From Pachypanchax playfairii (lineage: Eukaryota > Chordata > Actinopteri > Cyprinodontiformes > Aplocheilidae): DNA of 64,000 bases. Below the pieces are notes generated by a model. That model worked only from the letters and a program-made list of their open reading frames with translations. It was not told the origin of the DNA and made no database searches. Below are positions 53,661 to 64,000 of the stretch, piece by piece (within the stretch, counting starts at the first letter, position 1; the number at the start of each line of letters is the position of its first letter). Location of the stretch: positions 6,507,548-6,571,547 of the forward strand of contig SSNP01000015.1 of NCBI GenBank assembly GCA_006937955.1. The letters run 5' to 3'. The translations under genes and the position numbers were made by a program.

Positions 53661-56130
53661 GTCCCAGATCAAATGATCTCTGCAGGAAATAAAAAGAGTA
53701 AATTACTTTTCTTTGTTGTATCTTTTTGTTTTTCGTTCTTTGCATGATCGTTAAGCTGCATCTGCATTGAGCTGGAGGATTCCCGGGGCTCAGATCCCGT
53801 GAAGGAACCTCGTTCAGTTCTTCATGTTAAAAACAGAAACTTTACGAATAAACTAAAACATACAAAAACAAAAGTTACAGTCAATGTAAACTACAGGAAG
53901 AAATTAGTAGATCCAGAACCAGGATGAGTTCTACCTGGACCCACTAGGGTTTGAGAGGACAGGAAGGGTGTTCCACCTTTCATCCTCACAGGAAATTAAA
54001 ACCACAAAGCTGAGCTTCACCTCTGACATGCGCTAAAGAAAATTTCAGTTTCATGAATAAAAGTTATTTTCTAAAGCAAAATTCTGAAGTAAAAATATTC
54101 AATTTTAAATAAAAAATAAATGTAAAAAAATCTGTAAGATGTGTCGGTTATTTGTAATTTCAAAATAAAACAATGTAATTGGACACTTTTATTTCTGTAA
54201 TGACCTGAAAGAATTTGATAGTTTTCACATCTTCCTTCTCCGAGTCTTCCGCCTCATTAGGACTGAAACCTGACGGAAACTGATTTAAACTGAGTTACTG
54301 TCAGTATCTGCTGCTCTTATCAAACCCAACATGCTCTGCTGTCCACTGTGGACTCACATTTACAGACTTGTCCTCAGACATGTATTTTTTACTGTGTTGA
54401 CAGGGATTTTTCTCCGTCTGTCTCAGCAGCACGTAGCGAAGCGGCATGATAAACAGGAGAGGGAGTCGGTCTCGGTCAATCACAGGAAGCGTCTTGGAAA
54501 CAACTGGCCCAGTTTTAACAAGAGAGACGAATGCTGCAGCCTACAAATGAAGCTTTCAGGATGTTTCCTGCATTTATATTAATGTCCTTTAGTTCAGTCT
54601 GTAAAATAAAATGAGATGTACGTAAATGAGTCTTTCTGCTTATTGATGTATAAATCTATCAAACTCAGTCAAGATGTCAAGATTTAATTAATTAATGGGA
54701 TTTTTTTCAGATGATTCATAAAATGCAGGTTTGAAACTAGCACATTAAATTAAAATGTGTGTTTTTCTGTAATATTCTTAGAAAATATCAAAGAGGAGGA
54801 TTTTTAGTACAAAATGTAATGCTTCAATCTGTGACCTACAAGACGAGGAAGAACTGACTGAACTGTATCCATCTGCTCTCTGTCCTGAGGTTTGAGGAAG
54901 TCCTGCATCTAAAGGGGTCCAGGCTGCCCCGTCAAGCCAGACTCCTTTTCATATTAATTTTCTCATCTGCAGGTAACACGCGTGTCATTTATTACCTTTA
55001 CTTTTATACTTGCACCTACCTGTTTTGTCATTTTGCACCATCCCTTCTTCTGCTGTGTCCCTTTACGTCTCTTTCTGTCATGTCATTGGACATTTTGGCA
55101 TTAATGAAGACAAAGAATCAAAATCAGTTTTTGACAGGGAAGAAAAATATTTAAATAAACACATACAAGCTTCATCATGCATCATCATAGATCACCAACA
55201 TACATCAGTGTCTGCCATCTTCCATTTTAGTGAAGTGAAAAGTGAAATCACCTGATTCATTTTTTCAGAGCTGCATGTTGTATTTTTTTATACTGAAAGT
55301 CCCGCCCACTTACCTGCATACAGTCAAGGTGTCTTTTAGCATCAGATGACTTATTACAGGTCAACACGTCTGACACATGAATCCATCAACTTACAGCAAC
55401 AGAAATACATGATTCAATAAGAGTCAACGCATCAGAGTATTCTTCTTTTCAAAGGGGCGGGACTTCCTTTGCAGCCAGTCACTAGAGGGCGCTGCTGCTT
55501 CCTACGTCATGTTACAAGTAGAATAAAGAATTGTTTGTTATATGGTTGCTATCAACAGATTGACCACTAGAGGTCAGTAATGTGATACAAACTGTTATTT
55601 ATTGGTATTTAAACTGTATTAACCTTTAATAATTTAGACTCATATCTTTTCAAACTGAGACTCTTCTGAAGCTGCAATCCTCCCACGTTTCCTGCAAAGT
55701 GTTTTAATAACTCATCAGTGAACCAATCCTTCAGATTTGTGTTTGGATGCAAATCATGTTGCTGTAAGTGTTTTTGTCCAAACATGGCTCCTTCTACTGT
55801 GCCCTTCCTTTAAGCAGACGCCAGAGGACCCACCCTGAGTCTCTGACAGGTACAAGCCTGCTGCTGTGCTGCAAACACAGAGCAGAAACAAAGCTCTTAT
55901 TTTCCAGGGCAGCTGTGTGTGTGTGTGTGGACAAAATGATGCTGCTGCTTCTGATGACGCTCTGAAATTGCCCTGCAGAATACGTGAGTATCCATTGTTG
56001 CTCTTTCTTTCTTTCTGTAACTCTCCCTGCCGCCTCCACACTGATGCGTGTTGCATTAACGCCGAGGTGAAGAGTGGGAGGTGGAGGGCAAACTGAGAGG
56101 CTACAAGAACAGAGTGAGTGGGAGACTGAA
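53661..56130. other. Intergenic stretch, no gene supported
   Basis: AT-rich sequence after the candidate gene's poly(A) signal. Several short frames on both strands lack codon bias, splice context or domains. A short GT run occurs at about 55914-55928. Confidence 0.4.
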
Positions 56131-56131
56131 C

Positions 56132-56261
<130 letters not shown>

Positions 56262-56269
56262 GGGGAAAG

Positions 56270-56690
56270 ACAAGATGAAGATGTAGTCATAGAAAGTGGT
56301 AAACGAGGGATGAGAAGAAGAAGAGATGCAGAGAAGGGATACAGATGGAGAGGGGAATTTTGTGGCTCCAAATCTCTTAAAGCCCCAAAGCTGTGCAGAG
56401 TGCAAATAGATGGAGAGACAGAAGAGGAGAAGGAGAGGTGGAGGGAGGTTGAAGGGAGGGAAAGAAAAACTCGAAGGGAGAGGAGGAGGAGGGTTTGCGT
56501 TGGTGTGCTGGTTGGCAGAGAGCGGTTGTCAAAAAAAAAGAGAAAAAAAAAGAAAAATCCCTCCTCTGACAGAAGGCATGATTCACAGCAGAGAGAGAAG
56601 CAGAGAGGGAGGGAGACAAGCGACAGGAAGAGAGAAAACGACAGAGGTAAGGAAAGAAAAAAGGACAGAAAAAACAAACGAGGATGCTGA
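56270..56690 (+). other. Purine-rich GA/AG tract
   Basis: About 400 bases in which the + strand is mostly A and G (GAGA, GGAGG, AAAGAAA words). It could be part of a 5' UTR or promoter of the gene at 58695, or simply a degenerate polypurine repeat. No coding content is supported. Confidence 0.45.
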
Positions 56691-56699
56691 TTTAAAGCA

Positions 56700-58694
56700 G
56701 AGTGACAACATCAGCGGGATGGGACTGAGAGCGACGCTCTGGATTGACTGTTACTGACTGTGACCGTGTTGATAAGGTTCAGGCTTTTCTATCGATCAGG
56801 AACAGGGACGTAGAGCAGGTGGCGGCAGCAGCGATGAAAGACAGGAAGAAAGATAGAGAACCAGATAAAGGAACCATGAGTGATCCTCCATCAATAGGCT
56901 TCTTTCAGACGGACTCATTTGCATCACAGCTAGATGCAAATAATCCAACTCTTTTTTAATCTGAGGTGGAATTTCAGCTTCTAAACAGATTTCTGAAGAC
57001 GGTTTGGAAGCTGTAACTTTTCTCCTGCTGACGTTCTCAGTGTTAAACAGGTTAAATATCTTTTTTTTATGCTGTCGACTTCCTGTGAGGTCACATTGAG
57101 AGCTAACCTGTCACACCTGGAGCTACCTGTCTACCTGCAGTGAAACGTTTCGTTGAGTTTATTTTTGGATCCAGATATTTTATGTTTTAGATTATTTTAT
57201 TTTTCTAACTTGAGGTTATTTTTGCATCATGTCCTTGTTCATTTGGATGTTTCAGGTGTCATCAGGTCGTGTTTTCTTCATCTGAGTAATTTATCATATA
57301 GAGTGTGGAAAAGATTTTTGGGTAAAGTTTTTTACTTCCACAAGCGACCCTGAAGGAAACACTAGGACGTCTATATTTATCCCAGAACTCGGCTCAACCT
57401 TCAGAGATAAAATACAGTTTGAGATTTTATCTTTAGTTGTTTTACCTGTGAGATTAATGAGACGTGGTAAACTGGAATAAACCTGATGAGATTAAAGTCA
57501 TTTTGGTGTTGAGAGACTTTCAAGATTTTAAACACTTTTTAATTGAATGTATTTTTTAAATGTTTTCTAAGAATTGTTTACAAGTATAGAATTTAAAAAA
57601 TGAATCCCAGTTATTGTAAAAGTTGATTCACTTTTATTTTAACCCAAATTAAACATTAATCATTCAACAGAAATGTAAAACTTTACCATTTATCTTTAAT
57701 TCTTTATTTTTTGGTTCTTTTATTCATTTTTTTATTTTTTACTCTGACTCTCATGCAGGTCGAGGCAGAACCCATCCTGGTTCTGGTTCTGCTGGGTCAT
57801 TTTCCAGGTGGATTGAACTAATTGTTTATAATTATTCTGGACCTGTTGATGTGAACCGGACTTGTTGTCTCTGTTTAGGACTTTACGAGTCCAGAGTTTG
57901 GAGTTATTTCATATGTGAAAACATTTCAGATTAAATAGAGATTCAAGTTGCAGATAAACTAAATCATCTCTCCAATAGAATATAAGAGAATATAAATAAT
58001 ACCTACATTTTTAATATATTTTATTTTAAGGGTATAAATGAAGATGTTCCATCAATATCGTGTTTATCTTCTTTGTTTTTCCTCGTCCAGGAGACGATGA
58101 TCATCAAACGGCAGCAGAATGAAAGGAGACGCTCCGACTGGATTCAGTCCTCGCTCCTCTGCTCCTTCATCTCTGACGGACTAACGGCCTGCAGGAAGGA
58201 GATTTAATTGGCTCTAAACAGACAGTCAAGACAATATACAGTCAGAATAAACACAAACTACATGATGACGGGAGGCGAGAGGGAGAGACGATGAGCTAAC
58301 CAAGTGGAAATAAACTGGACATCTTTTCACTCGTTTTTAATCAATCTGACTGGATTATTCCTCACGGTATCTGTTTTTAATCACGTGGAGCTTTTGGAAC
58401 AGAAAGTTTTTCATGGGATTTTAATGCTTTAATTGCAACTCCTTCCTGATGTTCCTCAAAACAGAAGGAATATGCTTCAGCACTTTACCAGAGAGGACAT
58501 TTATTTAAATAAGACATTTGTTTATATTTCTTATGTTCAGCTCAGAACCAGCTGCAGAACATCCCGCAGATTCTGAACATCAGTTTAAAAGTAATTCTTT
58601 CCAGATTTAGTCGATTTAAAACTTCACAATTCACTCTTCAAACTTCACACGTGCCTCCCACCAACCCCCCCCACCTCTGGCCGTCCGACCAATC
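56700..58694. other. Upstream region of the large disordered-protein gene
   Basis: Mostly AT-rich and non-coding. A possible acceptor (CCTCGTCCAG at 58081-58090) followed by sequence open to transcription up to the ATG suggests that the 5' UTR of the gene at 58695 begins within an exon starting near 58091. No other gene is seen. Confidence 0.35.
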
Positions 58695-61600
58695 ATGGGC
58701 AAGCCTCTCAGCCGTCCCGGATGTTTCAGGAAGAGCTCATGCTGCCTGGAGAAACATGGAATTGGGGATATGGGGATGGGAGGGAGAGACATGGGGATGG
58801 AGGGGGGTTACGGAGATGGCTACATACCCCAGAGATCCATTTATGACACCATGTGCATCAACCAGCAAATCGACAGCCATCACCACCATTCTGGAGGGTC
58901 GGTGAGGAGAGATGGAGGGTGTGATGGGAGTTTCAGTTACTCCACCAGCGGATCCCTCAGAGTCAGCAGGTCGGACATGTTTGATCCACAGCCACGTTCC
59001 TTAACTCCAAACCCCTCCTTCGTGCGACGACTGGACGAGAGAGCCATCTATGATTCTTTGAAGCTTGCAGGTGAGGATGCAGATGGCTGCCACTCTCCAG
59101 GACATTTCAACCGATCAGTTTCTCCCTCTGTATCCTCGTTCTCAGCACCAGGAGTGTCCTGCTCGTCATCTAAGAAACACCACCATCATCACCACCATCA
59201 CCATGGAGACAGCACAAAGAGCAGGGACAGCCGACATTCTTGGAAAGCCATGGCATCTCCAAAACCTCTGGAGTGTCTGGAGCTCACTACCGCTGACATG
59301 ATGGACAGAGGAGGTGGAGGTTATCTGAACCCAGGACACTACCCTGTTGGGGGGCAGTCCTCCTCTCTGACCTCCCCCCTCATCTCCCCCTTCTCTGGAT
59401 CACCTCTTTCATCCGGTTACCACACTCCGGTCTTCTTCTCCCCGGCCAAACCTCGTCCTAGTCAGAGCCAGAGTTTACGCTGTTCCCCTCCCCAACTGAT
59501 CCAGTCAAGGCATTACTCCCAAACCCAAAGCCTGAGGCTGTCCCCCCCCCATGAGCTCAGACGGTCCCCCTACAGAGCCCCTCTGGTCCAACTGTCTGCT
59601 CATGACCTGGAGCAGGACCTGAGGGATCGAGGAGGAGGGTGGGCGCGCAGTGAGCGGGACCGGGACTGGGAAAGAGAGCGGGAGCGAGAGATGGAGAGAG
59701 GATGGGCCCAGCGGGAGTGGGAGAGAGAACGTGAGAGGGGGAGGCTTGAGAGAGAGAGAGCCCGAGAGAGGGAGAGGAGGGAGACATCCACTTTTGGAAC
59801 CTTTGGCTACGGCCGACCCGTTCCTATGCGTTCAGACAGGGATTCTGTGTTTCTCGAATCGGACCAAGGTCTGGACACAACACCTCTGCTACTTCCCCAG
59901 CCCTCTCCCTCCCCCTCCCCCTCCCCCAGTGGTGCCCCCAGAATGGGTACTGGAGCAGTGGGTAGGAACAGAGCTGGGTCAAAGGTCGGTCCAGATGGTG
60001 TAGGTGGGGCAATAATCTCCAAATATGACAGCGGAAGTGTTAGTTTGGTGTTGGTGGACAGTAAATCTGGGTGTGGACCGAGGTTAGTGAGCGAGGTCGT
60101 AACCGGAAACATGTCAGAGGCAGAAATGAGAGCGGGATTCCAAGAGAGAGTAGAAGGATGGCACAGATATGACAATGGATCCAGATCCAGTGTAAAGGTT
60201 GCATCTGAAAAGAGGATGGGCTCGCAGATAAAAACTCAACCAGGCAGTCGGGATCTGGAAGGAAAAGTTCTGGGTGGGATGGAAAACAAAGAGGGACACA
60301 GAGGAGAAACAAGGAGTGGAGAAAAAACTGGAGGAGCTGCAGCTAAACCAGAACGTATGAATGAAACTACAAATATGAGCAATGCTGAGAAGAAGGTTGG
60401 AGCTGCAGATAAAGTTCAGATAGAAGTTGCTTCTGGTCCTGTGATGAAGTCAGAGAGTGAAGCCGAGGTTAAAACCAGCTCCCATCAGCTGGAGAACAAG
60501 ACTGAACCAGAGGTTAAAGATAAGAACGATGTTGGTTCAACAGCTGAGCTCCAAGTTCAAACTAAAGCTGAACAAGAGGTTAAAAGTTCTCCTACGTCCA
60601 AACCTGAACCAGTGTCACAACCTGAGGTCAGTCATAACACCATGAAGGAGATTCACATCGAGGTCGTGGTCGAAGCTCAAACTAAACATGAAGTTGATGT
60701 GAACTCTGAGGCAGGAGACAAATCTGGAGCTGCTCCTGCAGATCAACCAGAGAAAAAACCTATAGATGGTGATAAAACCGAATCAACCAAAGCTGTGAAA
60801 AGTTCCAGGTCCAAGTCCAAATCATCCAAGTCCTGTTCCAGGTCACGGCCTGGCACAGCCACAGGAATGAGACCAGGTGCGCTCAGCCCTCGACAAAGCA
60901 AAGGTCTCGAAAACTTAGAATCAACTGGGCCACCTGAAAGTATAGAGTTCACCTGGCCGCGAAGAATCATGGTCAGAAAGAGGACTGTTCGTCAGGGAGG
61001 AGCTCTCCATAACCTCCCTATTCTCCCCCCACTCCCTTCTGTCCTTTCAGCTCTGGAGAAGAGGCGTCCACAGCAACGTTCCGGTGTGGACAACTCATTA
61101 ACAAACATATCTAACTCTACTGTGGGCCGATGCTCACTGAAGGAACCATCTCACCCAGAATCAGGTCAGGGGAGCAGTTTGGTGGGCAGGGCCTCCCTGA
61201 GGGAGCAGAACCTGGAGCATTGGAGGGTCTGCAGGGAGCAGGAGGAACCAAGGAGATCCAGAAGCAGAGAAAAACAGGGAAAGAAGAGCAAGAACAAGGA
61301 GGAGAAAAAAGACAAGGAGGACAGTAAAGATCAGAAAGTGGTGGAAACCAAAACAGACAAGGTGGAGATAAAGATTGAAGAAAACACTGAAGAACATGTC
61401 AGAAAGATGGAGGATAAAAAAGAGATTAATACAACAAACATACCTGAAAGAGTGGAGGACAGAGGGATAGAGATTAAAGATGTGACAAAGGAGAGGCAGA
61501 GACCAGACTTAGGGGAGGTGGTGGCTAAGCTACACCCAGAAGAATGTGAGGTGGAGATAGGAGAAGGAGGGGCAGTGAGTGAGGAGAGGGGCGTGGAGAC

Positions 61601-62780
61601 CTGGGATGCTGTTCTAGATATGGTCAACACACTGTGGGAGGATAACTGGGAAAAAAGAGAAGCAGGAGGTGAAGAGGGAGGAGATACAGATTCCCTGTCA
61701 GGTTCTCTGCAGCGCTGGCCTCTCCTCCGGCCCCCCGTTGGGTTCGGGGGCTCCCATCCTCCCTCCTCAGCAGCCTCTGAACTCAGCTTGACAGAGTTAG
61801 AGAGGAGGGCCAGGGAGCTGGACTCAGACCTGGAGCACCTGGATCTCTCTCAGCCCCATAGGGAGTCTCAGGATTCATACCAAAACCTGTTGGATCCACA
61901 GAGGGATCGAACTGACATGTACCAAACACACCCTGGTCCACAAAGAGACAAAACCACGCTTCACACAGGTAGATGCATGTTACAGTACATGTGTTCACAC
62001 GTGTTTTATTTTTATTAAACTAATAAACTCCAAATAACCACAGAAATATACAAACTAAAGTTAATACAGAGGTGTGTTTAATTATTTCCTCCTGTTAATG
62101 AATGTTTCACAATCTGTGTTAAACAATAGAATTAATATAAAAATAATAATAAATATAGAACATGTCCTCAGGAAGGCCAAACAGCAATAATTTCCCCAAA
62201 GAGATCAATAAAGTATCAATTATTATTAATAAATATTGGTATTTCTAGACCTTCATATTTCAATCAGTGTTTTTATGATTCTGAATTCCATTATATCTGT
62301 TATTGTATTTAAAGTAAATTTTCACTGAAACGGCAGTATTTTAATGAATACAATGTGCAGTTTTCTGTTTTAAATTGTTGCTTTATTTATTTTTGAGACT
62401 TTGGCTGTGAGTTATTTCTACTTGTACACAAACCTAATTAGTGTAGGCATTGTGTAAAACTGATTTATAAATTATTTTTCAGGTGGAAACAGATTTTAAT
62501 GAGTAAGGGTGCATTTTTGATGTACACTGAGTAAACAACAAATTCATATACTTTATAAGATTATGTTTCTAAAGAATATTTGTACAAGTAATTCTGTAAC
62601 AGCTGATCTCTTGTATCTCCTGTTTCAATGTGTGACATATCTGCTCTACCTTTCAGGAGTTAGCAGCAGATCCCAGGTCAGTTTGGAGCTCAATCCGATG
62701 GCACCAACAGTTTCAGATGTTGACAGATCTCCTGCCGAGTGGTCAAACAAATCTGCGGGCACTTCCACGGTTGGCACGAG
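58695..62780 (+). CDS. Large disordered protein starting MGKPLSRP (first coding exons, partial)
   Basis: I cannot name this gene with certainty. Exon 1 (58695-61968) has a good start context (CCAATCATGGGC) and codes 1091 residues; it ends TTLHT plus one base at donor CACAG|GTAGAT. Exon 2 (62657-62780) follows acceptor CTTTCAG in the right phase, reads VSSRSQVSLELNPM to TSTVGT, and ends at ACGAG|GTAATT. MGKPLS with Cys10, 16 and 17 fits N-myristoylation plus palmitoylation (compare MGKQNS of hippocalcin), so the protein may be membrane-anchored. Two short ordered motifs resemble each other: YIPQRSIYDTM at 43-53 and RRLDERAIYDSLKL at 111-124. A nine-His run is at 162-170, an Arg/Glu-rich helix at about 303-365 and Ser/Pro stretches in between. 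Glu/Lys-rich segments fill 500-960, with helices near 970 (WDAVLDMVNTLWEDNW) and 1030-1055. It continues beyond the window. Confidence 0.72.
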
Positions 62781-64000
62781 GTAATTGCTTAAACAAGATT
62801 ACAGTCAACAATGACCCTAAACTGTCCTCCGTCAGCTGGTTCACAATCACACTGTGCTGCACAAAAATAAATCCAGGTTTCAGTGCCGATATCACACCAG
62901 TTTCATCACATGTCATATTTTTCAGTGGATTTTAGAGCCCGGCTACTGAATGCAGAACTTTTATTTGGACAACTGAATAATTGTTTAGCGGTTTCACTTT
63001 TTTCTGAATCACCAAATTGGAAAAAGACTCAAAGAGAATTTTACAGATTACTTCAACAAGAAAATACAGATTTTGGCTGTCATTTTTTCTTTTGACTTCT
63101 TTTTTCTTTTCTTTTTATATTTCTGATATATTCTCACAGAGCAATGAAATGTATCAGCACCCGATTTTGAGTTGCGGCTGTGTAGTGTGGTGTCAAGATT
63201 TCTCGCAGTAAAAAATTGTTCGTGTTTGGAATGTACATGTAAGTAAATACAAATTAAATTCACAAAACATCATGAGGCTGAACAATGAGTTCTGTAAACC
63301 CAAACTTTAGAGTTCCAAACCTCGAGCCCTGAGGCACACCAGATTTAATCTGCAAATGAGTCAAATAGTAAAAGCAGTAATAAATGAAAGCTTGAGCTGG
63401 TTGGTTTTAAACCTGTAGGTTATGTACCGCCTTCCTGAACCGAAACTGGTGCAGTTCATAGAACATGATCCATCAGAACCGACCTGTCCTGGAGAATCGG
63501 AAAATACGACTAGATTAGTGGAGTAAGTAAAAACTCTTTAGAGATGATTTTCCGAAGTTTTTCTGAGAAATTGCCAATACAAGAACATGTTCTATAATTA
63601 ATTAATTAAAAATCAAGTTTTTATTTCACTTTATTTAGTTTTAAGACTTGTCCAAATATCTGAGGACGTTTACCTGCATATTCTCTTTGTTTTAAGTGAT
63701 TACCAAAGGCATTGTTCTGCAACTTCACATCTGTCATCACAACCCTTAAAATCGGGTCTTTGGGAGCAGAACCAGAACATTTTTTACAGTGTTGGGCTTC
63801 AGTTGTTTCTTTAAAAGCTCACACTAGATTTATTTTAAGCAATAAGCAAACAATAACAATGTAAAGCACCTTGAAAAATGTATAACTGTATCTAATCAGA
63901 TTAGATGGAACATTAGCAGTCAATCAAATGAACCTTGTGAAGTGGTTTCAGATGTCTAAAGTACATCAGACAGAACATCACTGATGTCAAAGGCAGCTGA
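62781..64000. other. Downstream intron with one possible further exon
   Basis: Mostly AT-rich. The segment 63419-63522 is bounded by an acceptor (AACCTGTAG) and a perfect donor (GTGGA|GTAAGT). It is open in only one frame, reading VMYRLPEPKLVQFIEHDPSE and onward, which looks protein-like. Its phase does not follow directly from the exon at 62657-62780, so another exon would be needed between them, or it belongs to another transcript. Confidence 0.3.

Noticed and set aside
62935..62980. Acceptor TATTTTTCAG at about 62926 as the third exon of the gene at 58695
   Set aside because: In the required phase it reads Trp-like start codons into TAG at once; possible as a terminal exon but unsupported.

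Overview
The window is teleost fish genomic DNA. Genes have short GT-AG introns, calmodulin shows the vertebrate six-exon layout, and the repeats are typical of fish: Tc1-like transposons with long inverted repeats, hAT-type MITEs and an LTR retrotransposon. The gene order nrde2 - calm1 - ttc7b, with ttc7b on the opposite strand, matches human 14q32.11.

Layout: 112-3265 holds the last six exons of nrde2 (+), with a MITE in one intron. 5077-9192 is calm1 (+), complete; its first intron contains a 200-codon reading frame for an unrecognised coiled-coil protein. 11823-41102 is ttc7b (-), reconstructed as 21 exons (855 residues). One ttc7b intron is about 83% filled by a 13.6-kb minisatellite (16450-30085), and beside it lies a likely alternative last exon with its own poly(A) signal (31039-31268). 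Another ttc7b intron carries a broken Tc1 copy. Upstream of ttc7b sit a decayed DNA transposon, a second Tc1 copy with an intact 340-residue transposase (43176-44198), and a candidate small Lys-rich gene (44427-53584, +). That gene's leader and first intron are interrupted by the Tc1 copy and by a three-LTR retrotransposon compound (44736-52285). The last quarter has a (GATA)32 microsatellite and the first coding exons of a large, mostly disordered protein starting MGKPLSRP (58695 onward, +).

The host genes are not an operon. NRDE2 is a nuclear RNA-surveillance factor, calmodulin a calcium sensor, and TTC7B a subunit of the plasma-membrane PI4-kinase III-alpha complex. The unusual content is the accessory DNA: the minisatellite, whose ttc7b-sense strand is free of stop codons over kilobases; the LTR compound with one outer target duplication; and the insertions that split the candidate gene. 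All exon borders were read by eye from splice signals, phase and remembered protein families; no database search was run.
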